A stretch of DNA of 64,000 nt from Strongyloides papillosus (Eukaryota > Nematoda > Chromadorea > Rhabditida > Strongyloididae): assembly GCA_005656395.1 (NCBI GenBank), contig SRSI01000017.1:186001-250000 (forward strand). Reading direction: 5' to 3'. The notes beneath the pieces are model-generated. The model was given only the letters and a program-made list of their open reading frames with translations, was not told the DNA's origin and searched no databases. This document shows positions 1-11,988 of this stretch, piece after piece. A program made the translations under genes and the position numbers. Position 1 is the stretch's first letter; every line of letters starts with the position of its first letter.

Positions 1-531
1 TTGAAACATTTGGAAGTTGTAGAAATTTATATTTAATTTTTTTTATTATGAACAAAAATTCACAATATTTAATGTTTTGTAACTTTATTTATAAATATCT
101 TATAATAATGAATTAATGTTTGTTCTATAAAAAAAATTCGGCTATCAAAATCACACTCATCATAAAAATTCATATACATTTTTTTAAATAAAGCTTTTTG
201 TATCCATCTCAAATTCTGTTGTGGGACACAAGTGGAGCTGTTGAATGGTTATCATATCATAAAATTCTATAAACTACAACAAAAGCTAAAGCATTCATAT
301 AGTGAAAGTAACTTTTGTGCCACCTAGTACTTGTAATTTAATAAAAAAAATAAATATAAATGATTAATAAAAGTTGTATATGAATTGTTTTAACATTTAA
401 ATAGAAATAGTTATTGTATAAATTTTATAATTTATCTCAAAACATCTATTAATAATATTTGTATAGTTAGTCGTTCACTTTCTAATTTATAAAAGTATTT
501 GTATTATTGTATTTTTTAAGATACTCCTAAG
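1..531. other. AT-rich upstream region of the cytidylyltransferase gene
   Basis: No open reading frame or RNA gene is recognisable here. The stretch is AT-rich with short A and T runs, as expected for intergenic DNA in this genome. A T-rich tract ending in AAG just before 521 lies a few bases upstream of the ATG at 532. It resembles a nematode 3' splice acceptor, so it could be a spliced-leader acceptor or the end of a 5'-UTR intron. Confidence 0.5.
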
Positions 532-1598
532 ATGTGCACAACAACAAAATCCCAGCGTAAACATGTCCATATGGTTGAAGAAGACTTCCAAACTGATTCA
601 CCATTACCAAAAGTTTCTAGTAACGAAGATTTAAATTCTCAATCTGAGGCATCTGATGAAGAAATTATTACTAACCTAAACCTTAACAGAAACAGTAGAT
701 TATTGCTTACACCAATAGATGATTATTTAGAAAATAGTACAAGAAAAAATGTATCTGATTTACCACTAGCATTAAGTTCACCAGCGCCTTATAGTGATGA
801 GGAAGCAGCTATTCTTGAGAGAGAAAAAGTTGATTACTCAAAAAAGATAACGTTAGAAATGGCTATAAATAATACAGCAGGAAGACCTATTAGAGTTTTC
901 TCTGATGGTATATATGATCTTTTTCATAATGGACACGCAAATCAACTAAGACAATGTAAGAATGCACTTCCAAATGTTTATTTAATTGTTGGTGTTGTGG
1001 TGATGAAGAAACACATAGATTAAAAGGAAAAACAGTAATAAGTGATGAGGAAAGATATGAAGCTATAAGACATTGTAGATATGTTGATGAGATTCATAGA
1101 AATTGTCCATATTATGTAACGCTTGATTTTCTTAAAGAGATGAAGATTGATTTTATTGCTCTTGATGCTATACCATATGCAGCACCAGGTGAGGAGGATT
1201 TGTATGAAAAATTTAGAAAAGTGGATATGTATATTGAGACACAAAGAACTGAAGGTGTCACTTCCTCATATGTTGTTTGTCGTATCATCCGTGATTATGA
1301 TAAATATGTGAGGAGAAATTTGACACGTGGGTATAGTGCAAAAGAGTTAAATGTTGGATTTGTTGCTGCAACAAAATATCAAATACAAAATTCTGTTGAT
1401 CAAATTAAACAAAAATCAGTAGAGATACTAAATACATGGAAGAATAGATCTGATGAATTTATAAAAGGTTTCATTTCAACGTTCCATCCAGATGGTGGAT
1501 TACACTATTTTACTGATAAAATAAGAGATTTAGTGTCAAGATCACCATCTCCGACTTTTGAAGAAACAGAAAGTGTTTATTCTGATGACTCAATGTAA
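532..1598 (+). CDS. pcyt-1: choline-phosphate cytidylyltransferase (CCT), with an apparent one-base frameshift
   Basis: Converts CTP and phosphocholine to CDP-choline, the rate-limiting step of the Kennedy pathway to phosphatidylcholine; CCT is an amphitropic enzyme that binds membranes. The catalytic domain is clear: [12 protein letters not shown] with the HxGH nucleotide-binding signature, a CRYVDE segment, and RTEGVTSS matching the family RTEGISTS motif. A charged amphipathic M-like segment and a C-terminal RSPSPTFEE phospho-region follow. Frame 1 (532 to about 996) stops at 1021, while frame 3 carries on from about 997 to 1598. Family alignment predicts VGVCGDEETH exactly across the break, where one T is missing from a GTTTGT. 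With it the protein is about 355 residues, normal for the family. The cause may be a sequencing error or a real mutation. The vertebrate AHDDIPY segment reads ALDAIPY here. A possible AATAAA poly(A) signal lies near 1643. Confidence 0.9.
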
Positions 1599-3614
1599 AT
1601 TATATGTTTTACAGTTATTGGTTTATCTAAAAAAAAGAAGAAAATAAATATTTAACAAATAACCAAAGACATATCCTTTTTTCTACATTATACTTGTTAT
1701 CCATTTTTTTAAAATCATTCATTAATTAATATAGAGGAATAACTTATTTTACTAATTAATTAAAGAATTGGGTTTATTATAATACATCTATATAATTAAA
1801 TAATTATTTTTTCTAAAATTTTTTGCATATTCATAAAGATATTGTAAATTATAAGAATTTATATTATGTCACTTAAGAGGGTATCACTCATCAAATATAT
1901 ATTAGAGGAGAAGTTTATGCCGAAAAATGATCTCCGTTTTCTATAATTTTTTTATTTGAATATATGTATTAAAATGTTAGTTTCAACTGAATTTTCGTTT
2001 TTGAGAAACATCTATTTAAGTGAGAATAATTATAAAATTTGTGATCCTCTAATTTCCCTTAAAAATAATCTTATTATCATGAAATTTGACTGGTACGTGT
2101 AGTTTCTATGCTTATTACGCAAAAATAATAACAATTGACAATCGATGAGGGAATTATGAAATTAAATGCATTCTACGAAACGTTGTTTTTTAACTTAAAC
2201 TTTGGATTTTTAAAAGATATATCTCTGTTCTGGAAATTATAAGTTTTATACCATTTAAATATTGTATAAACTCACATTAATAGATTAAATGAAATTTCAT
2301 TAGAAAATATATTTTACCTAAAAACGTTGCTAAGGAGGATATTGTCAGTGAATTGTCAAAAGACGGAATCTTAACCATTAAAGGAATGAAAAAAACAGCT
2401 GAAGAAGGGAAAATCATTAATATACCAATTCACATAAAATAAAGTGAAAAATATTTACCATTAACTTTTTATTCGTCCAATATTTTTTTATATAAAATCA
2501 AGATTGTAAATGAAATATTGATGATACCAAATTTATCTATGACGTTTATTACTTAATGAATCATAAAGTGATATCACTACAAAGTATAAATGCATGTTAC
2601 TACTATTTATTTGATCAGACTTTTACCAAATAAATGATAAAAATCTAATTATGATTAAAATAAAGGAATAAAACTCAATTTTTGTTTGTTTTATTACTCA
2701 TATAAATTATAAAGAATAATAATAACAAAAACCTTATTTATCCTTAATTAAAAAAATATCATGCATTAATGGAAAATTATTGAAAAATGTCAAAGATAAA
2801 AAAAATCCTTCAAACAATTTTATTAATGATTATTATTTATAAATTTTAAAGATCACATTTCTACTAATGAGTATTTTTATCTTTTTATTACTATGCATGT
2901 TTCAATAATTTAAGCTCTTAATTTTCTTCTAATTCTAACTATCATAAAGTGATACCAAATTTAAATCAAAAATTATCTTATTAACTTAACACTTTCAAAT
3001 AAAAGTAAAATTATCTACTTTTTAGTCTTTAAAATTATTTTTTTTTTCTTAAAAAATACATCAATCTACACGAAAACAAAGACTAATTTTTCATACTATG
3101 AAAATGCTTATTGAAGTAAAAAAAATCAAGAGCAACTATTCTGTGATAATTTAATACATAAATTATTTTTATTATCACAAACCTTATCAAACAGTTAATA
3201 TAAAGGTTGTAATAATAAATCGAATTTAATATTATTATTAATAATATTCATGACACTATTAAAATTTATTATTTAATTTATTTCTACCTTACGCATAAAA
3301 AGAATTGATCAGAAATTAGTAGTTTCTTAGAAATTGCTAAAAATTGTTTTTGTGCTTAAAAAATTGTATTTTTTTTTAATTGTCCCAAGTTTTTTTTATT
3401 ATACCATCCCTCAAATTAACTAATTTTACAGATTGTTGAATTAGTTAAATATAGTAAGAGGTTTAAAAAAATGATGATTAATCTTTTCCTTTTAATTGAT
3501 AACAAAGTTTGATACCTTTTTTTCTAAACTTAAGCTCTTATAATTTATCAATATTTAGATAGCCGATTTTTTACTAAAAATCTTGCATGAATAACACTTT
3601 TTAGGAATTTCAAA
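1599..3614. other. intergenic region with one gene remnant
   Basis: About 2 kb of AT-rich DNA between the cytidylyltransferase and the NRF-6-like gene. Apart from the small heat-shock protein remnant near 2293-2442 I see no coding, RNA or repeat structure. The T-rich run ending in TTTTTAG just before 3605 is a plausible trans-splice acceptor for the next gene. Confidence 0.5.
2293..2442 (+). pseudogene. small heat-shock protein (alpha-crystallin/HSP-12/16 type) C-terminal remnant
   Basis: A 49-codon frame reads RKYILPKNVAKEDIVSELSK and then DGILTIKG, a close match to the second half of the alpha-crystallin domain in nematode HSP-12/HSP-16 proteins (family pattern: RxYxLPxxVxxxxVxSxLSxDGVLTI). 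It ends with IPIHIK and a TAA at 2440. An in-frame TGA lies just upstream at 2290, and I could not recognise the N-terminal half or a start codon in the preceding 400 bases. The simplest reading is a decayed or truncated gene copy. Alternatively it is a terminal exon whose acceptor is the CATTAG at about 2303, with earlier exons I did not recognise. Confidence 0.6.
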
Positions 3615-6290
3615 ATGAAAATATTCTTTTTATTTATTCTATTATGTGCGAAGAGTTATGGCTTAAACTATAATACATTAATTGAAGACAGCTATGAACG
3701 CATGAATTTAGATCAAGTTAGTGAAATTATATAAAATTAGTCATTTTTAATTTTAGTCAACTTATAGTGATTTTCTAGAATCACTACATTTGAGAGATCA
3801 TTCAATATTAGAAATTATGAGAAAATCCTTCCTCCAAAACGGAAATACATTTTTTAATGTATCTACTGTTTCGAAGGATTGTAATGAAGATATGGATTTA
3901 ATTGTGAAAACAATTAATGAAAGTGTCTATTTTGATATCTTTGGAAACATTAAAATTAACTTTAATAATTCAATTATGATAAATATAGTTTTACCTATGG
4001 TTGATTCTATGGGAAAAATACCTAACGGCATTTTATTAGGAAATTTTATTTCAGCTGGTTTAAAAACTGAATGCGAAAGTATTAATGCAATTGTACCTAA
4101 CAGAACGAGACCTATTGAAGGCGCTTATGGAAGGTATCTTTGAATTATTTTTCTTATCAATACAATTTTAGGGCCTCTATCAATATTCCTCAAAACGGTA
4201 CAAAGTACACCGGCACATGTGTCCTCGGGAAAGTCTTTACATGGGATATCTGCCTCCCAAAATCATGTCAAAGTCATAATGATATGCTAAATGTAATCAG
4301 ACATTGTAAGTAGCTTAAACACACGTTTTATCTTAAACTCCTCTTATCATTCTTGTATGAAGGTAATTCTTGTAACAGATTAGACTTTGGTACTGCAGAT
4401 ATTACACAGTATTAATGTATTAGGAAGTTTTTTTTACTAAATATTGTCTTGTCAATACAGAGAAATTTACTTTTATAATCCACTTTTATTATTAATCATA
4501 CTTTTTTATCTTTCTTGACAGACATGTTAATTATAAATTTTTATAGTTAAGATCTCTAAGAATGCATCGGAAGTATCACCGATATGTGATGTCGGGACTT
4601 TTGCTGATAATGTGGAAATGAATTATAAGGGATATATTGTTGCATATTTGATGCTTTTTATTTTTTCATGGAGTATACTAGCAAGTGTAATTGACCTATT
4701 TATCGTACCAATTCTTAAGGAAAATGATTCAGCCATATTACATCATAAGCTCTTCAAATTTATTCAAACAATGTCTTTATATACGAACGTAAAAACCATA
4801 ATGAAACTCCCCAAAAAAGTAGTTCCACCAAAAAAAGAAGATGGATCAAAGACAACGTTTGTACGTTCTGAAATTATCTCAATACTCCATTGTATAAGAG
4901 CAATATCTATAATCTGGGTCATGATGGGACATTCCCTAGGTTTTATCATGCTCGTAATAGTGAACCCAAAAGATATGTATGCCATTTTTGGAGACTACTC
5001 AAAACAATTCCTTACAAATGCATACTTTTCTGTAGATTCATTCTTCTTTATGTCAGGACTTTTACTATCATTTATGTTCTTTAAACAATTAAAAAGAAAC
5101 AGAAGACATACTTTATCTTTTAGAAATTTTGTAATGATGTATATTCATCGTATTATAAGATTGTCTCCATCTTACTACATGGCTGTAGCTTTTTATACAT
5201 GGGTGTTTTCTCCATATTTCCTTAAAGGCATGCCACTATACCTCTTAGAATCACTCAAAGGTTCAGATAGTTGTAACGAGTATTGGTGGGCTAATTTTTT
5301 GTATATCAACAATTATGTTGATGTTAAAAATCAATGTTATTTGATTTCGTGGTACCTTGCAACTGACTTACAGATATTTTTATTCTTCCCAGTTATTTTA
5401 GTGCCTTTGGCAATAAATGTTAAGTTTGGATTATTTGTATCGGTCTTGGTACTTGTGCTATCAACAGCTGCAAATATTTTTGAAGTCCTCCATTACTATT
5501 TCCCTCCATCAGACTTTTCATATGGATGGATGGATCCAAGGATGAAGGATTATACAGATTACACAGAATTTATGTATGATGCACCATGGATAAGATGTCA
5601 AATATACATTATTGGAATGTTGGTCGGGTATTTCTTACAAATGAAAAAATCACTTAAAATACCATTTTTCTTAAATATACTAGGATGGATTCTATCTTTA
5701 GCCATTATGGTGGCTGATGTTATCACAATTAGAGATTGGGTAAGTGGTAAACCTATGGATCTATTTCCTCGTGCCATGTACTCAGCATTCTCAAAAATGG
5801 GTTGGGGAGTAGCACTTTCTTTTATTGTTATTTCATGTTTTTATGGTCATGGTGGTATTATTAACAGATTTATGTCATGGCCTTTTTGGGCACCTTTAGG
5901 GAAGATAACTTATTCAACTTATCTTATTCACCTCATGACGATATTGTACGTTATTGGAGGTTTTGAAGGTCAATTTGTTTTTCTTAGTGTATGGAATACC
6001 TTTATTTATATTATTCTTCCGATAATTGTTATTAGTTTGTTCTTTGCCTTTTTCTGGTCTGCGATATTTGAAGTAGGTGTTGGTAGGGTAAGTTATAAAA
6101 AACTAATATTTTTAAAAAACAATTTTTCTAGATTGAAGATTTATTACTGGATAGAAGAGGTACAAAAAAAATGAATGTAAATTCTACAAAAGAAGATATA
6201 ATAAAAAAAGTTGAAGAAAATCATATAAGTGAAAAAATAAATGATGGGTGGAGGTATTCAATATTTAGTATAAACAACCCTAAAATATAA
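3615..6290 (+). CDS. NRF-6-like (nose resistant to fluoxetine) acyltransferase-3 membrane protein, five exons
   Basis: Multi-pass acyltransferase-3 protein of the nematode/insect NRF-6 family, implicated in moving lipids or drugs across epithelia; the substrate here is unknown. My model joins 3615-3716, 3757-4133, 4172-4305, 4547-6087 and 6132-6290, all phases agreeing, giving 770 residues. The N-terminus MKIFFLFILLCAKSYG is a signal peptide. The extracellular NRF domain follows, with the family pattern of a DSMGKIPNGILLGN segment, a later GTCVLGK and cysteines in CLPKSC. The acyltransferase-3 domain begins around the conserved IIWVMMGHSLG and has about ten hydrophobic segments. The last intron (6088-6131) is open in frame and easily missed; splicing it restores the family-typical ending FEVGVGRIEDLL. 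The 241-nt intron 3 is the least certain junction. Confidence 0.88.
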
Positions 6291-6364
6291 ATATTATTTT
6301 AGGTAAATAATTTTTTAAAAATCATTATAATTTTCATTGTTTTAATTATTTATTTAATAAAAAA

Positions 6365-7145
6365 TTATTGGAGATACGAAAGTTCTGAAGCGTACTTATT
6401 TTTACAATCTTCACTTAGTTCAGGAATTGTTGATTTTAATGAATTTATTGAGAATTTTACTCTTTCCACCAATTCAGTATTCTTCTTCACATTTTTTAGT
6501 AAATTTTTCAGTTTACCGACACCGTTTAATGATATGAATGTTGTGAAATTGTTTGTGTGATGACTCACAATTGCTGATATAGCACCGAGAGATCGCATTC
6601 TTAATTTATGAGCCAATGTACTGCTTTCAACATAATTTTCCAGGAAATATTCCAAGAAATTAAATTCTTTACTAAAATCATTTATCAGATCTTGGACATC
6701 AATGTTATTGTGAGTAACTGTTGTTAACAGCGATATATAAGATCCTTTAATCTCTGTATCATCACCATTAATTATACCATTTTTTATGTCTTCTAAACCA
6801 TGGTAATTTTTAACATAAATGGTTGCAAGATCAATTTGTCCAAGAAGATCCACCAAATCTTCAATTAACATGAGCTTTGTTTCTTTATCCTCAGCTTCTT
6901 TTAATGATTCTAACGTCTTTTCTAAGACTTTCACCGGATCTGTTTTCTCTACTGTTTCTTTCAATGCACCTTCAATAAACTCTTTATCCTATAAAAAGAA
7001 AGTGAAAACAAACATCCGTAAAACTTACTTTTTCACTTAACGGCTTGAAATGAACTTCACTATCTCCTCCTTCAGCATGGTAATTAGTAGTTACACCAAG
7101 TAACTGTTTATAAGCCATCAACTGAGAATTAACAGAATCACCCAT
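6365..7145 (-). CDS. HspBP1/Fes1-like Hsp70 nucleotide-exchange factor, two exons
   Basis: Cytosolic armadillo-type cochaperone that binds the Hsp70 ATPase domain and promotes ADP release. Exons 7145-7029 and 6988-6365 join in phase 0 across a 40-nt intron, giving 246 residues. The start reads MGDSVNSQLM, and the exon junction yields PLSEKDKEFIEGALKE, which resembles the PMSEERRQWLQEAM segment of HspBP1. The rest is all-helical with repeated Leu-rich helices (IEDLVDLLGQIDLATIYVKN, then LINDFSKEFNFLEYF) as in Fes1/HspBP1 armadillo repeats. It is shorter than human HspBP1. It converges on the NRF-6-like gene with only 74 bases between stop codons. On the other side it shares a 408-bp intergenic region with the acyltransferase at 7554. 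No other family fits better, but the similarity is recalled rather than searched. Confidence 0.78.
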
Positions 7146-7553
7146 ATTACAAAATTATTACAAAACACTAACAGAAAATTTCAAAAATCAGTCATACATT
7201 CACTTCCTAAAGTTGGTAAGCTGTTTCTTCACAATTTGCATTTTAACAAAACTCTCACAACGACACATAACAAATTTTAAATTTAGCTGGAATGAAAATA
7301 TAATAGTCATTCTACATAAACAAACTTGATAAAGTTGGTTTTACTAAATTTAAACATTAATTTACATTAAAACAAGTTTTTAAATACAAATACCTTTAAA
7401 AATATTTTAAGTTAACAAAATTCTACAATACCAACAATTTTAAGCTTGTCAATAACTTAATTATATATATTTTTTCGTTTAAGCACTAAAAGACATTTTT
7501 ATTATAAATTTTTATAAATTATATTTTTTAACTTTTTAAGAAGTGAAATTGTA
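7146..7553. promoter_or_regulatory. shared divergent promoter region
   Basis: A 408-bp AT-rich spacer between the start codons of the HspBP1-like gene (-) and the LCLAT1-like gene (+). It presumably holds both promoters. A T-rich tract ending CTTTTTAAG lies about 13 bases before the ATG at 7554 and is a candidate spliced-leader acceptor. I saw no heat-shock element or other clear factor site. Confidence 0.4.
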
Positions 7554-8835
7554 ATGATAATCAGGAGAATTAAGGCACTTCTCTTCGTGACATTACTATT
7601 TTTTTCCACCTTTTATGGGTCAATTTTTGTTTTATTCCCATTTGTGTTTTGTGTTATCCTTGCTCCTGGGGTATGGAGGTTTGTTGCTGATAGAGCTGTG
7701 GCATTTTGGTTAACTTTTCCTGCGGTTTGTTTATCATAACATATATCCGTTATATATAACATGTGTATTTAGGCATTATGTGAGATATTATTTGGAATCA
7801 ATTTTTTTATAAGTGGGGACGAGATATTATCCTCGGAGCCGGCAATTTTAATTATGAACCATCGAACAAGACTAGATTGGATGTTTTTATGGAACGCCTT
7901 ATATAAGATAAATCCCTGGTTGTTAGTTACAGAGAAAATTTCATTAAAGAGTTCATTAAAAAATTTAGTTGGATTTGGATGGGCTATGCAATGTGCTGGG
8001 TATTTGTTTTTGAATAGAGAATTTGGTAGTGATCAGAAAAATATGGAATCCGCCATAAAGTATTACTCTAAGAGTGGTAATAACTATCAAATCCTTTTAT
8101 TTCCCGAGGGTACGGATAAAGGTAAAACTGCTACTGAGAAAAGTCATGATTTTGCTAAGAAAAATGGATTACCACAATACGATAATGTTTTACACCCAAG
8201 AACTACAGGTTTTGAGTTTATATTAAATACCATGAAAAAGTGTACGTTATTAATTAGTAGAGATTATAATTTTTTTTATTTAAGATAATTACATAGGTAG
8301 CATCTATGATATCACTGTCGGTTATGATGAGATATTACAATCAGAAGTTGAATTAATACTTTCCGGAAGAATGCCCAAAAACATTCACTTTGACATAAAA
8401 CGCTATGATGTAAAAGATTTCATAGAGTACAAGGAAGGGAAATTATCATCAACAAGCGATAATTGTAGTGATGATGTAAGTTCCGGCGGATATCTACGGA
8501 AGTTGTGGGCAGAAAAAGAGGAGAAACTCGGGAAATTTTACGAGCAAAAAAACATTAGTAAACGATGTTTTTTGGCAGATTCATTAGATGATATTATTAA
8601 TGGAAACAAACCTAACATTTGTTATCCATTTATTTCTAATAATTTCACTCATCATTTAATCTCAATAATCTCAATTTTAACTTGGACTTTCTTTATAATT
8701 TTCTGGAGTATATTAATTTACCAACATTATGTAGTTAGATTATACTTTTTATTTGCTATCTCATTTTTTTATATAGCAACAAGGATGTTTAATGGACTAG
8801 ATAGTATAGCTTTTACTCGTAGTATCTCTAATTAA
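7554..8835 (+). CDS. LCLAT1/ACL-type lysophospholipid acyltransferase, copy 1, three exons
   Basis: ER-membrane acyltransferase of the 1-acylglycerol-3-phosphate family (LCLAT1/ALCAT1; C. elegans ACL-8/9/10 are the likely relatives), re-acylating lysophospholipids such as lysocardiolipin or lyso-PI. Exons 7554-7724, 7773-8241 and 8285-8835 join in phase to 396 residues. Motif I is intact (NHRTRLDW, HX4D) and so is motif III (FPEGTDKG). HPRTTGF and the WxEKEEKLGKFY segment are LCLAT1-specific. There is an N-terminal membrane segment and one or two near the C-terminus. The second donor (GTACGT at 8242) is the only one I found that restores frame. It gives KKYNYIGSIYDITVGY, three residues shorter than copy 2 at this point. 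The sister gene lies 1.2 kb downstream. Confidence 0.88.
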
Positions 8836-10053
8836 TAATTATCCTATCTAAGTATTTCATTTAGTCAAAAAAAGAGGCTGTGTATGGAATATTTATTCTA
8901 ATTATATGTTTAAATTGTTTATCATATTTTAATATTGACAATAGTATTTGTATAATTTTTTCTTTCTCTGCAATATTCTATGTTTGTTTAAATTTACGGT
9001 TTTATAATTCGAAATATTATTTAAAAATTAAAGTTAATAAAATATGATATATTTTATATATTTATATAATATATTTTCTTAGTCGATGTTTTTAGTTTTA
9101 ATATATGATAGAAATAAATTACCATTAACTAACTAATAAAAAATATTTTTTTCTCTACAAAACACCAAGTATTATATTATTTTTTTAATAAAATTAAATA
9201 ATATATTAACTAATAATTGTGTAAATGTTACAAAACATTATCATTTTCAAAGGCTACCCCATACATGTACATAATTTTTTATTATAGTATTATTATTTGT
9301 ACTTAAAAGTTTTATCATTCATTATTTTAATCATATAAACTATAAACTCAGCTAATTAAAATACGTTGAAAAAGATATTTTTATATTTATTATTTTGCGC
9401 TTACACGGAATGATAAATTTTATATTTTATATTGGTGTACCACAAACCAAAATTTTACAAAATAATTAATCTTAATTCAGGGTTAAATATATGTGAGTTG
9501 ACAACAAAAATAAATAAGATCGTTCACTGAATAATTTATCATATATGATCTAGTTTGTTTTGTGGTTTTTATATTTATTTGAAATGTTTTATTACTAAAA
9601 ACTAATATTTTTTATTTGCTTTTTACGAGATGTTAACTGTCTCTAAGAGGATATAATGGGAATATTGGTAATTTATGATAAATGAACTTCTCTATTGTCG
9701 TGGATGATCTTTACAAAAGAAACTTATTGGAAAAAGGAGCCTTGATAAAAAGAAAATAATGCCTTTAGATTCTTAGCTATATTTGATTACATTGATTGCT
9801 ATATAAAACACTTATTACTACCATAATTTAATAGAGATTTCTTTATTATTTAGCTCTAGCCCAAAACTTTTTTAATATAATTTTTTATATTAAATTTTGT
9901 GATGCTGGTGCCATTTTTTTATTAAAAATAAATATATATATTTTAGTAATAATCTGTACATCATATAGATTAAATTATAAGTATCTTGACGATATGTATT
10001 TACTCAGATAAAATGTTAAATAATGATAAAATAAATAAAATGTTTTAGATAAT
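8836..10053. other. AT-rich spacer between the two acyltransferase copies
   Basis: About 1.2 kb of very AT-rich DNA with no recognisable gene. A 25-codon frame at 9682-9759 (MNFSIVVDDLYKRNLLEKGA...) has an ordinary-looking composition but no context or homology that I recognise. The sequence ending TTTTAG at about 10048, a few bases before the ATG at 10054, is a good candidate trans-splice acceptor for copy 2. Confidence 0.45.
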
Positions 10054-11294
10054 ATGGGTGAACCCGAGACAATAACAACTTCACCCTTTTATTTTAAATT
10101 GCTTGGAACATGTATTGCATTCCTATTACTTTTATCTACCCTATTTGGCTCTGTGTTTATGCTATTTCCATTTGCATTTTTAATTGTAATATATCCTTCA
10201 TTATGGAGGAGGTTTGCTGATATTTTAACTGGCTTGTGGTTTTTATTTCCAGCCGTAAGTTTTTATTATTACTTATCATCAATATTACATATTAGGGTCT
10301 CCTTGAAATATTATATGGTATTAAATTTACCGTCACCGGTGATTTGATATCACACACTGCCCCAGCAATAATAATAATGAATCACAGAACGCGTCTAGAT
10401 TGGTTATTTTTTTGGAACGCTTTATATAGAATGAACCCCATTCTTTTAACGACCGAGAAAATTATATTAAAATTCTTTTTAAAATTAATACCCGGTGCAG
10501 GTTATTCAATGTGTTGTAATGCTTTTATATTTTTGAGAAGAACATTTGTCAAAGATCAAGGAAGTATAGATACTATTTTAACATATTATAGGGATACTCA
10601 GAATCCTTATCAGATATTACTTTTTCCTGAAGGAACAGATAAAGATGATTTAGGTGTTTCGAGGAGTAATGCATATGCAGATAAATTTGGTTTAGTAAAA
10701 TATAATTATGTCCTCCATCCACGTACAACTGGATTTGTCCATATACTAAAAAAACTTCGTGAGTTACACTATATTGACTGTGTTTATGATGTTACAATTG
10801 GTTATGCTGATAAGATAGTTCAGGGAGAGGATGATATAGTGAAACTGGGTGTTTTTCCAAGAAATATACATTTCGATGTCGAAAGAATAAATGTGGATGA
10901 TATTGAGGAGAGTGATGAAGGAATAGAGAGTTGGTTAAAAAACAGATGGGAGGAAAAAGAGAAGAAACTTGAAAACTTTTATAGTGGTAACAATGTAGAG
11001 TCACGTACTTTTCATAAAGACACTAAATCAACAAATTATTATAAATTAACGAAACAAGCAAAAAGAGAAATGGCGATGGTAATCGCGTTTTGGATTCTTG
11101 TTGTTTGTAGTATTTTTTACCTTATGATTACATACATTCCGGTTGTCATATTTTTCGTTGTTGGAATTTTATTTTTTACTTCATGTCAAATATTTGCGGG
11201 AGGCATCGAATTTATCATGCCAAAATTTGTAAAATCTCTAGATACATATGGTGATGATGAAAGAAGGACCTTAAAAAATGAAGATTTAAAATAA
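10054..11294 (+). CDS. LCLAT1/ACL-type lysophospholipid acyltransferase, copy 2, two exons
   Basis: Tandem paralogue of the gene at 7554, with the same predicted role in membrane-phospholipid remodelling. Exons 10054-10254 and 10296-11294 join in phase 0 to 399 residues. The intron sits at exactly the same codon as intron 1 of copy 1 (after FPA), which supports duplication of one ancestral gene. HX4D (NHRTRLDWLFFWNAL) and FPEGTDKDD are present, then HPRTTGF, YDVTIGYADKI, FPRNIHFDVER and RWEEKEKKLENFYSG, closely following vertebrate LCLAT1. An N-terminal transmembrane segment and a C-terminal hydrophobic pair (near 11070-11220) are visible. Copy 2 lacks the second intron found in copy 1. Confidence 0.92.
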
Positions 11295-11988
11295 TAATAA
11301 ATACTCTTAAGGAATTTTAATGACATTCACACATAAAAATTACTCTAATTGAGCTTTTTTTACATTTGTACATATTAAACGTATGAATATATTCTATATT
11401 TAAAATGATTTATTTATTTAATATTTTTATCTAAAATGGTATGATTAATTATAAATAAAGAATTTTTTATATTATTTATCTTGAAATATCTTGATAACTT
11501 TTTAATAATATCATGATATGGTACTTATATCTCCCTTGTATCACTTTCTCTTTAATAATATTTAAATATTCACACAAATACAAAATTTGAAAAGTTTAAA
11601 AGTAAACAAACTTTAGAGAGAATAAAAAGAAAATAATATGATTGACCATTTCCTACGTCATTTATTAGAGTTTTGTAAAATAACTGATTTTGTAATTTCA
11701 CCTTCGATGATGTACCCTCTTTTAAGAAATTTGTTTTATCTCCACTTATAAGTAAATTATTTGTACAAACTTACGCATTCACAGATCATAAGGTAACGTA
11801 ATATTATTACAATAGAATGTTATAGAGAAGGTGATAGATTCCGTTTATGACGTAGGCAAATTCTTTCTTTTCTTTCCCCTTTCATAAGGAGGTACATCTG
11901 AGGTAACTACGTAAGTAATGGTCAGTGAATTATATGTTTATCAACAGTTCAGACTATTCATTTATAAGTACTATTTGCCAGGAGGGTG
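11295..11988. promoter_or_regulatory. cky-1 upstream region with CRE-like motifs
   Basis: About 0.7 kb between the acyltransferase and the bHLH-PAS gene. The second half is visibly less AT-rich than other spacers here. Two inverted copies of the CRE-like heptamer TACGTCA occur at 11654-11660 (+) and 11848-11854 (-, read as TGACGTA on the + strand). A palindromic ACTACGTAAGT lies near 11907-11917. These resemble CREB/ATF/bZIP sites. The regulatory role is inferred from position and motif only. Confidence 0.35.

Noticed and set aside
1020..1244. 74-codon minus-strand frame opposite the cytidylyltransferase
   Set aside because: Antisense to the conserved CCT catalytic core, which fully explains the open frame.
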